Shown in pieces: positions 52,835 through 61,509 of a stretch of 64,000 bases of DNA (positions are counted from its first letter, which is position 1; each line of letters begins with the position of its first letter). The notes beneath the pieces were generated by a model. The model saw only the letters and a list, made by a program, of their open reading frames with translations, was not told the DNA's origin and did not search any database. The position numbers were made by a program, and so were the translations under genes. The stretch spans positions 197,431 to 261,430 of the forward strand of contig DJXW01000034.1 of the NCBI GenBank assembly GCA_002449845.1, given 5' to 3'. This DNA comes from Prevotella sp. UBA6994 (lineage in GTDB: Bacteria; Bacteroidota; Bacteroidia; Bacteroidales; Bacteroidaceae).

Positions 52835-54349
52835 ATGACAGAACAAGACCTAAAACAGATTGCAGCCCGTGGTATTACGGAGCAGCAAGTGGAACATCAA
52901 CTTGAACAGTTTAAGACGGGTTTCCCTTTCCTCAAACTTGAAGCCGCCGCTTCTATAGGTAACGGAATCATTGCACCCAACCAAGAGGAAAAGGAAGAAT
53001 ACGTAAAAGCTTGGAATGAATACAAGGCTGCGGGAAGAAAGATTGTAAAGTTTGTACCCGCAAGCGGTGCGGCAAGTCGTATGTTTAAGAATATGTTTGC
53101 ATTTGTAGATGCTCCATACGACGTGCCTACAACAGACTTTGAGAAAGAGTATTTTGACAACATCAAGAAGTTTGCGTTTAGAGAAGCACTTTGCGACCAG
53201 TGTAAGAAGAATGAAGGGAAAAACATCAAGACCTTGTTGGCAGAAGGCAATTATAAGGCAATTGCACGCAATATGCTTTCAAAAGATGGTCTCAACTATG
53301 GTAATCTCCCCAAGGGACTGCTGTTGTTCCATAGCTATGAGGAAGGTCCCAGAACTCCTATGGAAGAGCATCTTGTAGAGGCTGCTCTCTATGCAAGTTC
53401 TAACGGTGAGGCAAACGTTCACTTTACCGTTAGCCACGACCATATCGAACTCTTCAAGCAGAAAGTAGCTGAATGCGCAGATAAATATGCTGAGAAATAC
53501 AACGTGAAGTTTAACATCAGTTTCTCTGAGCAAAAGCCCAGCACAGACACCATTGCCGCCAATCCTGACAATACTCCTTTCCGCGACGAGGATGGTTCTT
53601 TGGTATTCAGACCTGGTGGACATGGAGCTCTTATCCAAAACCTGAACGATATTGATGCAGATGTTGTGTTTATCAAGAACATTGATAACGTGGTTCCAGA
53701 CCGTCTGAAGGGTGATACCGTAGAATACAAGCAGGTGATTGCAGGTATCTTAGTGGAATTACAACAACGAGCATTCAACTATCTGCGCTTATTAGATACG
53801 GGAATGTACTCTCATGCTCAATTGGAGGAAATCATCCGTTTCTTGAAACACGACTTGTGTTGCATCCGTACAGACGTGAAGGATTTGGAAGATGCCGACT
53901 TGGTTATCTACCTGCGTAAGAAGTTGAATCGTCCTATGCGTGTGTGTGGTGTGGTGAAGAACGTTGGCGAACCAGGAGGCGGTCCATTCCTTACATACAA
54001 TCAAGACGGTACCATTAGCTTGCAGATCTTGGAGTCATCACAGATTGACAAGAGCAATACTGAGTATATGAAGATGTTTACAGAAGGTACTCACTTCAAT
54101 CCTGTTGACCTCGTTTGTGCCATCAAGGACTATCAGGGAAATCCTTTCAATCTGCCCGAATTTGTTGACCCAACAACAGGCTTCATCAGTTCCAAGAGCA
54201 AAGGTGGTCGTGAGTTGAAAGCACTCGAATTACCAGGATTGTGGAATGGCGCAATGAGCGATTGGAACACGGTGTTTGTGGAAGTTCCTCTCAGCACATT
54301 CAATCCAGTAAAGACCGTCAACGACTTGTTGCGTGAGCAACATCAATAA
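52835..54349 (+). CDS. DUF4301-family cytosolic protein
   Basis: 504 residues from ATG 52835 (MTEQDLKQIAARGITEQQVE). Family-typical start and GNGIIAPNQEEKEEY, FVPASGAASRMFKNMFAF, HSYEEGPRTPMEEHLVEAAL, FRPGGHGALIQNLNDIDADV and GAMSDWNTVFVEVPLSTFNP. No signal peptide. The FVPASGAASRM and FRPGGHGALI elements look like nucleotide/sugar-phosphate binding (nucleotidyltransferase-like), but function is not established. A Bacteroidota-restricted family, monocistronic here, ending at a strong hairpin (54423). Confidence 0.88.
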   Translation: MTEQDLKQIAARGITEQQVEHQLEQFKTGFPFLKLEAAASIGNGIIAPNQEEKEEYVKAWNEYKAAGRKIVKFVPASGAASRMFKNMFAFVDAPYDVPTTDFEKEYFDNIKKFAFREALCDQCKKNEGKNIKTLLAEGNYKAIARNMLSKDGLNYGNLPKGLLLFHSYEEGPRTPMEEHLVEAALYASSNGEANVHFTVSHDHIELFKQKVAECADKYAEKYNVKFNISFSEQKPSTDTIAANPDNTPFRDEDGSLVFRPGGHGALIQNLNDIDADVVFIKNIDNVVPDRLKGDTVEYKQVIAGILVELQQRAFNYLRLLDTGMYSHAQLEEIIRFLKHDLCCIRTDVKDLEDADLVIYLRKKLNRPMRVCGVVKNVGEPGGGPFLTYNQDGTISLQILESSQIDKSNTEYMKMFTEGTHFNPVDLVCAIKDYQGNPFNLPEFVDPTTGFISSKSKGGRELKALELPGLWNGAMSDWNTVFVEVPLSTFNPVKTVNDLLREQHQ

Positions 54350-54422
54350 AGGAATCATGATGTCTTTGACGTTCATTCAAATGATTGATAGTCAAAACAA
54401 ATACACGTATTTCGATACAAAT

Positions 54423-54453
54423 AAAAACGGTAGGCTATATGCTTACCGTTTTT
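54423..54453 (+). terminator. Terminator after the DUF4301 gene
   Basis: AAAAACGGTA (54423-54432) pairs exactly with TACCGTTTTT (54444-54453), 10 bp with 11-nt loop; the right arm itself ends in the T run. Confidence 0.85.
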
Positions 54454-54458
54454 CATTT

Positions 54459-54520
54459 GCAAACATATCGTTTGCCATTGCTAAACATGGTATTTGTCTT
54501 TGCCAAAGATATGGTTTATT
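54459..54520 (+). repeat. Cluster of three short palindromes upstream of the mannan operon
   Basis: GCAAAC-ATATC-GTTTGC (54459-54475), CCAT-N8-ATGG (54475-54490) and CTTTG-C-CAAAG (54498-54508) follow each other closely. The style recalls the unit array of the dispersed element, but bases differ and the 5' box is absent. The rest of the 310-bp gap (54350-54659) contains the DUF4301 terminator and the promoter at 54629. Confidence 0.45.
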
Positions 54521-54628
54521 TAGTGAAAACTTATTTTTTCAGATAAATAATAGAAGGTACATAGACAGAAATATTTGAAAGTATTAGCATTTGACAATAA
54601 AGTATTATTTTCATTTGCAAAAAATATT

Positions 54629-54636
54629 TATCTTTG
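54629..54636 (+). promoter_or_regulatory. -7 box of the mannan operon
   Basis: TATCTTTG followed by CAC, 24 bp before ATG 54660. No well-spaced TTTG -33 was seen; spacing candidates are 11 or 35 bp. Confidence 0.65.
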
Positions 54637-54659
54637 CACTATCTTAACCTAATTGATTT

Positions 54660-55937
54660 ATGAAGAAGTATTTCGTTTTATTGGTATTAGTTCTTACCAT
54701 TCTCCCCATATCTGCCCAGATAAGGGGAAACAACATTGTTGTTATTGTGTCTCCTGACCATCAAGATTGGAATTACAAGGTAGGAGAGAAGGCTACTTTC
54801 AACGTGCAAGTACTTAAATCAAGTACACTTGTAGATAATGTACAAGTGGATTATGAGGCAGGACCTGACATGTATCCTGAAGTGAAGAAAAGTACTACGC
54901 TGAAAGACGGAACGATGAAATATAGTGCTACGATGTCTAAACCTGGCTTTTACCGTTTCAAAGTGAAGGCATACGTCAACGGAAAGGAATATACGGGTAT
55001 CAGCACTGCTGCCTTTTCACCGGAAAAACTACAACCATTTGCTCAATGTCCCAAAGACTTTGATGATTTTTGGAAGAAAGCCTTGGATGAAGCACGTAAG
55101 AATGATTTGAATCCAACGAAAACTTTATTGCCAGAGAGATGTACGAAGGATGTGAATGTATATGAGGTGAGTTTTGTGAACAACAGATGGGGAAGCCGTA
55201 TCTATGGCATTCTCTGTTTGCCTGTCAAGCCCGGAAAGTATCCCGCCTTGTTGCGCGTACCTGGAGCTGGTGTCCGCCCTTACTCTGGTGATGTCTATAC
55301 GGCTTCAAAAGGAGCCATCACTCTGGAAATTGGTGTACATGGCATTCCCGTTACCATGCAGCAAAATGTTTATGATAGATTATTGGATGGTGCATTGAAT
55401 GGTTATTGGGATTCAAATGTCGATGATCCCAATAAGAATGCCTACAAACGTATCGTCACGGGAGCCGTTAGGTCGGTTGATTACATAGCCTCTCTTCCTG
55501 AGTGGGATGGTAAGACGATTGGCGTAACGGGTGCTTCACAAGGTGGATTCCTGTCTATTGCCACTGCTGCACTTGACAAGCGCATCACCTTTATAGGTGC
55601 AGTACATGATGCGATGTGTGATTATGAGGCAGAAGCACATCACGTAGCAGGAGGTTGGCCACATTATTTCCTTTATGGAAAAGCCGATCAGAAAAAGATT
55701 GAAGGAGGGCGCTATTATGATGGCGTGAACTTTGCCCGTCGATTAACATGTGATTGTTGGTTCTCGTTTGGATATAATGACGAGGTTGTTCCACCAACAT
55801 CGTCTTATGGAACATATAATATTGTAACTGCTCCTAAGAAATTAAGCGTTTATCAACAAACCGCCCATTTCTGGTATCAGGAACAATGGGATGAATGGCA
55901 GAATTGGCTGTTGGAGAAAATGAATATCAATCAATAA
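54660..55937 (+). CDS. Acetyl xylan esterase/CE7-like exported esterase
   Basis: 425 residues. Signal peptide MKKYFVLLVLVLTILPISAQ. N-terminal immunoglobulin-like domain (about 22-120). The AXE1/CE7 alpha/beta hydrolase has nucleophile GASQGG (Ser 293), Asp 374 in GYNDEVVPP and His 403 in TAHFW, with the RVPGAGVRPY oxyanion-type loop. CE7 enzymes remove acetyl groups from sugars and oligosaccharides. First gene of a tight five-gene run with mannanase, phosphorylase, transporter and epimerase, so the likely target is acetylated (gluco/galacto)mannan oligosaccharides; this is inference from context. Its TAA overlaps the next ATG (TAATG). Confidence 0.88.
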   Translation: MKKYFVLLVLVLTILPISAQIRGNNIVVIVSPDHQDWNYKVGEKATFNVQVLKSSTLVDNVQVDYEAGPDMYPEVKKSTTLKDGTMKYSATMSKPGFYRFKVKAYVNGKEYTGISTAAFSPEKLQPFAQCPKDFDDFWKKALDEARKNDLNPTKTLLPERCTKDVNVYEVSFVNNRWGSRIYGILCLPVKPGKYPALLRVPGAGVRPYSGDVYTASKGAITLEIGVHGIPVTMQQNVYDRLLDGALNGYWDSNVDDPNKNAYKRIVTGAVRSVDYIASLPEWDGKTIGVTGASQGGFLSIATAALDKRITFIGAVHDAMCDYEAEAHHVAGGWPHYFLYGKADQKKIEGGRYYDGVNFARRLTCDCWFSFGYNDEVVPPTSSYGTYNIVTAPKKLSVYQQTAHFWYQEQWDEWQNWLLEKMNINQ

Positions 55938-57025
55938 TGTATCTTATGACAAAAACGGTTTTAATGGCAATCATTGCCGCTACTATGGTTTCATGTAGCT
56001 CGCAAAAGGCCTCTACTACTAATGAAACAGGGGCAGAGACCCTTTTCAAGCGATTGGATAGCTTGCACCAAAAAGGGTACATGTATGGTCACCAAGACGA
56101 TCCGTTCTATGGATTGACATGGGAATGGGATGAAAACCGCAGCGACATTCTCGCTACTGTAGGCGATTATCCGGCTGTGATGGGCTTTGAATTGGGTGGA
56201 ATAGAGATGGACGACGCAAAAAACTTGGATAGTGTGCCCTTCAATCGTATTCGTCAGGAGCTGGTTGCACATGATCAACGTGGCGGAATCGTTACCATTA
56301 GCTGGCATCCCCGTAATCCTCTCACAGGAGGAACGGCATGGGACGTAGATAATAACCAAGTGGTAAAGAGCATCCTTCCTGGTGGTGCTGAGCATGAAAA
56401 GTTTGAACTATGGATGAAACGCATTGGTGATTTCATTGAGACGCTGAAGGATGAGAATGGCAAACCTATTCCCATCATCTTCCGTCCTTGGCACGAGAAC
56501 AATGGTTCTTGGTTCTGGTGGGGACAGAAATTGTGTACTGATGAGGAATTTCTAGGACTTTGGAACATGCTCCAGGATAATTTCAACAACCGTGGATTCA
56601 GCAATCTGTTGTGGAGCTATTCTCCTAACATTGACGGAACCATGACCGAAGAAACATTCTTGAAACGTTATCCAGGTAACGATCGTGTTTCCTTGATAGG
56701 CTTAGATGCTTATCAATGGGGAAAGGAAGAAGATTTTGTTAAGCAATTGACCGCTGACATGACCATGATCAGTAACTTTGCCAAGAAAAACGATAAGCTC
56801 TACGCTCTTACAGAATGTGGATTTAAGAACATTCCAGACTCTACGTGGTGGACACGTGTGCTGATGCCTGTCTTGGATCAATTCAAGCCATCTTATTTCT
56901 TAACTTGGAGAAATGCCAAACATGAGTATTTTGCTCCAGATCCCAACCAAGTAAGTGCGGCTGACTTCAAGAAACTCTATGATACGGAAAACTCTCTGTT
57001 CTTAAAGGAAATCAAAAACAAATAA
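55937..57025 (+). CDS. GH26 beta-mannanase, lipoprotein
   Basis: 362 residues from ATG 55937, which overlaps the esterase stop as TAATG; ATG 55946 is an equally possible start. Lipoprotein Cys 20 (MVSCSS). GH26 clan-A barrel: MYGHQDDPFYG, ISWHPRNPL, acid/base Glu 187 in RPWHENNGSWFWWG, and nucleophile Glu 293 in ALTECGF. GH26 enzymes hydrolyse beta-1,4-mannan with retention. Bacteroidota homologues in epimerase/GH130 operons release mannobiose, and the neighbours here require mannobiose, so an exo-mannobiohydrolase mode is likely but inferred. The lipid anchor places it in the outer membrane or periplasm. Confidence 0.94.
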   Translation: MYLMTKTVLMAIIAATMVSCSSQKASTTNETGAETLFKRLDSLHQKGYMYGHQDDPFYGLTWEWDENRSDILATVGDYPAVMGFELGGIEMDDAKNLDSVPFNRIRQELVAHDQRGGIVTISWHPRNPLTGGTAWDVDNNQVVKSILPGGAEHEKFELWMKRIGDFIETLKDENGKPIPIIFRPWHENNGSWFWWGQKLCTDEEFLGLWNMLQDNFNNRGFSNLLWSYSPNIDGTMTEETFLKRYPGNDRVSLIGLDAYQWGKEEDFVKQLTADMTMISNFAKKNDKLYALTECGFKNIPDSTWWTRVLMPVLDQFKPSYFLTWRNAKHEYFAPDPNQVSAADFKKLYDTENSLFLKEIKNK

Positions 57026-57036
57026 AATACAGTAAA

Positions 57037-58200
57037 ATGACAGATTTTGAAAAGAAAGTAGCAGCTCTCAAAGCTCATCACGAAGAGTTGTTAAGCCAAA
57101 AGAATGAGCCAATGGAGTGGGGGAACGGTATCTATGAAAAGTATAAGAATCCCATTCTTACCGCAGAACATACACCATTAGAGTGGCGATATGATTTCAA
57201 TGAAAAGGATAATCCCTACCTGATGCAACGCATCATGATGAATGCTACCCTAAATTCTGGTGCCATCAAATGGAATGGTAAGTATCTGTTGGTTGTCCGT
57301 GTGGAAGGTGCTGACCGCAAGTCGTTCTTTGCCGTTGCTGAGAGTCCTAACGGTATCGACAATTTCCGTTTTTGGGATGAACCAATCACGATGCCCGATG
57401 ACGTGATTCCAGCCACCAACATCTACGACATGCGACTTACCGCTCACGAGGATGGATGGATTTATGGCGTATTCTGTGCAGAACGTCATGATGACGCACA
57501 ACCTGGTGATTTAAGTGCTGCTACGGCAACAGCTGCCATTGCTCGCACGAAAGACTTGAAGACATGGGAACGTCTGCCAGACTTGAAGAGCAAGAGTCAG
57601 CAACGTAACGTGGTTCTTCATCCTGAATTTGTCGATGGTAAATATGCTTTCTACACTCGTCCACAAGATGGCTTCATTGATACTGGTTCTGGTGGCGGTA
57701 TAGGCTGGGCATTGGTTGACGACATCACTCATGCCGAGGTGAAGGAAGAGAAGATTATCAACCCTCGTCATTACCATACCATCATGGAAGTAAAGAATGG
57801 TGAAGGTCCTCATCCCATCAAGACTGATCGTGGATGGTTGCATTTGGCACACGGAGTACGTGGCTGTGCCAGTGGTTTGCGTTATGTATTATATATGTAT
57901 ATGACCGCTCTCGACGATCCCACTCGTGTCATTGCCCAACCAGGAGGATATTTCCTCGTTCCCGAAGGATGGGAATATATTGGTGATGTGATGAACGTGG
58001 CTTTTGCCAACGGTTGGATTGCCGACGAAGATGGAAAAGTATTTATTTACTATGCGTCAAGTGACACGCGTATGCACGTGGCAACTTCTACCATAGACAA
58101 GCTTATCGACTATTGTATGAATACGCCTGAAGATGGATTAACAACGTCTGCATCTGTGGAGACCATCAAGAAACTTATTGCAAAAAACAAGAACATATAA
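57037..58200 (+). CDS. GH130 4-O-beta-D-mannosyl-D-glucose phosphorylase
   Basis: 387 residues, cytosolic (no signal). Five-bladed propeller phosphorylase typical of GH130 subfamily 1: EWGNGIYEKYKNPILTAEHT at the start, NATLNSGAIKWNGKYLLVVR, AHEDGWIYGVFC, RNVVLHPEFVDGKYAFYTRP and YHTIMEVKNGEGPHPIKT. These enzymes phosphorolyse mannosyl-glucose to mannose-1-phosphate and glucose without spending ATP. The next-but-one gene encodes a 2-epimerase of the AGE family, which would make mannosyl-glucose from mannobiose, matching the pathway established for Bacteroides fragilis. Between GH26 (11-bp gap) and the transporter (1-bp gap). Confidence 0.93.
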   Translation: MTDFEKKVAALKAHHEELLSQKNEPMEWGNGIYEKYKNPILTAEHTPLEWRYDFNEKDNPYLMQRIMMNATLNSGAIKWNGKYLLVVRVEGADRKSFFAVAESPNGIDNFRFWDEPITMPDDVIPATNIYDMRLTAHEDGWIYGVFCAERHDDAQPGDLSAATATAAIARTKDLKTWERLPDLKSKSQQRNVVLHPEFVDGKYAFYTRPQDGFIDTGSGGGIGWALVDDITHAEVKEEKIINPRHYHTIMEVKNGEGPHPIKTDRGWLHLAHGVRGCASGLRYVLYMYMTALDDPTRVIAQPGGYFLVPEGWEYIGDVMNVAFANGWIADEDGKVFIYYASSDTRMHVATSTIDKLIDYCMNTPEDGLTTSASVETIKKLIAKNKNI

Positions 58201-58201
58201 T

Positions 58202-59545
58202 ATGGTTTCGTTAAAAGAAAAAATAGGCTATGCGCTTGGTGACGCTGCCGCTGGTGGTATTACGTGGAAAATCATGTCTATTGCCTTTCCACTTTTCTTC
58301 ACCAATGTTTTTGGATTGACTGTTGCTGATACGGCAACCTTGATGCTGATTGCACGTATGTTTGACGTGGTGACCGACCCGCTCATGGGTAGTCTGGCTG
58401 ACCGTACGCAATCACGATGGGGAACGTATCGTCCTTGGCTTATCTTTGGCGCTGTTCCATTGGGGCTTATATTTGCGTTGTTGCTGTACACTCCCGACTT
58501 CGGTCCAGTGGGTAAGCGTATCTATGCCTACACTCTGTATCTGTTGATGATGGCTGTCTATACGGCTGTCAACGTTCCTTACGGTTCGTTGCTTGGCGTG
58601 ATGACCGACAATGACAATGAGAAAAACCAATTCTCTTCTTTCCGTATGGTGGGAGCTTACGCAATGGGATTTATCACCCTGCTTTCTTTCCCATATCTGC
58701 AAAAGATGGTTGGCGGTTCTGACGCTCATCAATATGCTGTACTTGGTGCAGGATTCGGCTTGTTGGCAACGCTTATGACATTGGCGTGCGGATTCTTAAC
58801 CAAGGAACGTCTCAAGCCGGTACGTGCCGAGAAGTTTTCTTTCCGTCCGTTCGTTGACTTGTTCAAGAACAAGCCTTGGATTTACCTCACCCTCATTGGT
58901 ATCTGTACCAATTTCTTCAATGGTTTCCGTTATGCAGTAGCTGGTTATCTGCTCGAATATTGCTTACATGGAGACGTTACGGTAAGTGGATTGATTATCA
59001 ATTACACGGTGTTTATGACCTTCGGTGAGGTAACCTGTATGATATTCGGTGGCGTTTCTCCAAAGTTTACCGAATGGGTTGGCTCTAAATGCAAGGCATT
59101 TACCATAGCTGCATTGATTTGTGTGGTATTTTCCGTGGCATTCTTCTTCATTCCCATGGATCCCGCGTACATTTGGGTAATGGTTGCCGTAGTTGTTCTT
59201 ACATCTGTTGGCGTTGGCTTGTACTCACCATTGCTTTGGTCTATGTATGCAGACGTTGCCGACTATGCTACAGAGAAAAACGGAACATCCTCTACGGGTC
59301 TTATCTTCTCGTCTGGTACGATGGCTCAGAAGTTTGGAACGGCCATCTCAGGTTCACTTGTTGCCTTGTTCCTTGGTTTATCAGGTTTTATTTCTGGAAC
59401 TGACCCAGTAACTGGGCAAACCATCATTACCATTACTAATGAGGAATCAGTGAGAAGCATGATTTGGTCATTGTTTTCTTTGTTCCCAGCTGCTATTGCT
59501 CTGATAATGGTTTATTTGATTTATAAATATCCTATCAAGAAATAA
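58202..59545 (+). CDS. GPH-family (MelB-like) cation:sugar symporter
   Basis: 447 residues from ATG 58202 (MVSLKEKIGYALGDAAAGGI), about 12 membrane helices. GPH signatures: KIGYALGDAA, DVVTDPLMGSLADRTQSRWG with the cation-binding Asp, TYRPWLIFGAVPLGL, VPYGSLLGVMTDNDNEKNQF. Located between the phosphorylase and epimerase genes with 1-bp gaps, so the likely substrate is mannobiose or related mannan disaccharide at the inner membrane. No SusC/SusD pair is present nearby, so outer-membrane entry must use another route. Confidence 0.93.
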   Translation: MVSLKEKIGYALGDAAAGGITWKIMSIAFPLFFTNVFGLTVADTATLMLIARMFDVVTDPLMGSLADRTQSRWGTYRPWLIFGAVPLGLIFALLLYTPDFGPVGKRIYAYTLYLLMMAVYTAVNVPYGSLLGVMTDNDNEKNQFSSFRMVGAYAMGFITLLSFPYLQKMVGGSDAHQYAVLGAGFGLLATLMTLACGFLTKERLKPVRAEKFSFRPFVDLFKNKPWIYLTLIGICTNFFNGFRYAVAGYLLEYCLHGDVTVSGLIINYTVFMTFGEVTCMIFGGVSPKFTEWVGSKCKAFTIAALICVVFSVAFFFIPMDPAYIWVMVAVVVLTSVGVGLYSPLLWSMYADVADYATEKNGTSSTGLIFSSGTMAQKFGTAISGSLVALFLGLSGFISGTDPVTGQTIITITNEESVRSMIWSLFSLFPAAIALIMVYLIYKYPIKK

Positions 59546-59546
59546 G

Positions 59547-60824
59547 ATGTGTAAGATAGAAACGTTGAAACAAGAAATGCAGGATGTACTCACTCAAAAC
59601 ATCCTGCCTTTTTGGCTCAATAAGATGATTGACCATGAAAACGGAGGATTTTATGGTCGGATGGACGGACATGGTGTTTTATTTCCTCATGCAGAAAAGG
59701 GTGCTATACTCAATGCACGAATACTTTGGGCGTTTTCAGCAGCCTATCGCGTCTTGCATCATCCAGAATATCTTGAAGCTGCTAAAAGAGCAAAAGACTA
59801 TATCTTTGAACATTTCATTGATAAAGAACATGGTGGTGTCTATTGGAGTGTAGATTATAAAGGAAATCCTCTCGACACGAAGAAACAGTTCTATGCCATT
59901 GGCTTTGTCATATATGGGATGTCTGAATTTGCTCGTGCTACCGGCGATCGTGAGGCATTAGAATGCGCTCTGCAATTATTCGAGTGTATAGAAGAACATG
60001 CTTTTGATCATGAAAACAATGGGTATATCGAAGCTTGTAGTCGAGATTGGAAACCTATTGCTGACATGCGTTTGTCGGAACTTGATGCAAACTATCCCAA
60101 ATCACAGAATACTCATTTGCATATCATAGAACCCTACACCAATTTATTCCGTTGTTTAAAGGAGTTACAGGCTTCTGAATCATGCAATTATGTGCCTGCA
60201 ATCGGAGCTGTGCTTCCTGTTACTATCACCGTTCCAAATGAAACAATCAATAGGGTAGAGGCTGCCTTGCGCAATCTCATATTCATATTTACGGATAAAA
60301 TATTGAATCCTGAAACCCATCATCTGGATCTTTTCTTCGAAAATGATTGGACTCGTGGAGCTGGACAATTGGAGAGTTATGGACATGATATTGAATGTTC
60401 TTGGCTCATGCATGAAGCCGCTTTGGTACTCGGCGACAAAGATGTTTTAGCTAAAGTTGAACCCATCGTCCAACTTGTTGCTAAAGCTTCAGAGAAAGGT
60501 CTCAATCCCGATGGTTCTATGATTCATGAGGCAAATCTCGACACTGGTTATATAGATAGCGATTTGCATTGGTGGGTTCAAGCTGAAAATGTTGTAGGAT
60601 GGTTTAACATTTATCAACATTTCGGTAATCAATCAGCTTTGGAAAAAGCATTGGCTGGTTGGCAATATATTAAGGATTATCTTATAGACTATAAAGACGG
60701 TGAATGGTATTGGAGTCGTCATAAAGATGGTTCACTTAATATGGAAGATGACAAAGCAGGATTTTGGAAATGTCCTTACCACAACAGTCGTATGTGTCTG
60801 GAACTGATAGAAAGAATGAATTAA
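59547..60824 (+). CDS. AGE-family cellobiose/mannobiose 2-epimerase
   Basis: 425 residues, (alpha/alpha)6 barrel of the N-acylglucosamine 2-epimerase superfamily. Motifs: ILPFWLNKMIDHENGGFYGR, the pair of conserved His around YPKSQNTHLHIIEPYTNLFR, YGHDIECSWLMHEAALVLGD, and DSDLHWWVQAENVVGWFNI. Cellobiose 2-epimerases convert mannobiose to mannosyl-glucose, the substrate of the GH130 enzyme two genes upstream. Length (about 400-425) and gene context agree with that. Starts 1 bp after the transporter stop; the operon ends at the hairpin at 60844. Confidence 0.93.
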   Translation: MCKIETLKQEMQDVLTQNILPFWLNKMIDHENGGFYGRMDGHGVLFPHAEKGAILNARILWAFSAAYRVLHHPEYLEAAKRAKDYIFEHFIDKEHGGVYWSVDYKGNPLDTKKQFYAIGFVIYGMSEFARATGDREALECALQLFECIEEHAFDHENNGYIEACSRDWKPIADMRLSELDANYPKSQNTHLHIIEPYTNLFRCLKELQASESCNYVPAIGAVLPVTITVPNETINRVEAALRNLIFIFTDKILNPETHHLDLFFENDWTRGAGQLESYGHDIECSWLMHEAALVLGDKDVLAKVEPIVQLVAKASEKGLNPDGSMIHEANLDTGYIDSDLHWWVQAENVVGWFNIYQHFGNQSALEKALAGWQYIKDYLIDYKDGEWYWSRHKDGSLNMEDDKAGFWKCPYHNSRMCLELIERMN

Positions 60825-60843
60825 TTCCCCCTTATAATTCATC

Positions 60844-60888
60844 AACAAACCTCGACCATGCAATTCCTTTGCAAGGCCGAGGTTTGTT
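60844..60888 (+). terminator. Terminator of the mannan operon
   Basis: AACAAACCTCG (60844-60854) pairs exactly with CGAGGTTTGTT (60878-60888), 11 bp, with additional pairing possible in the 23-nt loop; followed by ATTGTTATTTTA. 19 bp after the epimerase stop. Confidence 0.85.
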
Positions 60889-60936
60889 ATTGTTATTTTA
60901 GAGAACGTTCTATAATTATCCCACTACCAAAGAAAT

Positions 60937-61216
60937 GTCAGTAAAATGTCACAAAAACGGCTTAAAATACGGCGTTTTTTTCGAGTAAACTTTCCGTGGC
61001 TACAAAAAACCTCGTTTTTTTGCATTTTTATATTTACTTGATATACAGCGTGTTATTAAATAATAGCATTTTCTGATTTATAAAAAACAAGTATTTATAG
61101 GCATAAAAAACATGTTTTTGGAACCCGTAAACATATTATTTGAGCACAATAACTATATGAGTTACGCTCGTAACTATATATTTGGCGTGCGTAACTCATA
61201 TAGTTATGAGAAAAAA
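60937..61216 (+). repeat. Dispersed intergenic element, copy D
   Basis: The 5' box (60937-60962) matches copy B at 22 of 26 positions, including AAAAACGGCT. The middle is diverged but keeps its length: array unit 2 begins exactly 210 nt from the 5' end, as in A and B. Units: 61126-61146 (21), 61147-61168 (22), 61169-61189 (21), 61190-61210 (21). A perfect 19-bp inverted repeat joins units 2 and 4 (61149-61167 with 61189-61207). The lead CATGTTTTTGG (61111-61121) is present; the 3' palindrome box is not recognisable. It sits in the 685-bp gap before thrA, pointing toward thrA. From 61217 to 61405 nothing else was recognised. Confidence 0.85.
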
Positions 61217-61406
61217 CACATTATTTCATCACTCATAATACAATATTTGGTCTTCGTTTATTCTGGAACGAGAAAAATGGTGGATGCTTTTTTGTCAAAT
61301 ATAATTAAAGTTTATTACCTATAAACATAAATTTCACATAATCGGCATTATGATAAATAAGAAAAGATTATTATCTAACAATTAAGAAAATATTAGAGAC
61401 AGAATG

Positions 61407-61437
61407 TTTATAATGTAAAAAAATATAAGTATCTTTG
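61407..61437 (+). promoter_or_regulatory. thrA promoter
   Basis: TATCTTTG (61430-61437) followed by CAA, with a TTTA near-match at 61407-61410 and a 19-bp spacer. The leader to ATG 61510 is about 65 nt, with no open leader peptide rich in Thr/Ile noticed. Confidence 0.7.
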
Positions 61438-61509
61438 CAAAAATTTTCTCTTACCCACTATTGTTGGAGAATTATAAATTAAATCGAAGAATAACACCGT
61501 TATAAGATA

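Noticed and set aside
54333..54578. An 81-codon plus-strand frame after the DUF4301 gene
   Set aside because: It spans the terminator hairpin and the palindrome cluster and has no ribosome binding site.
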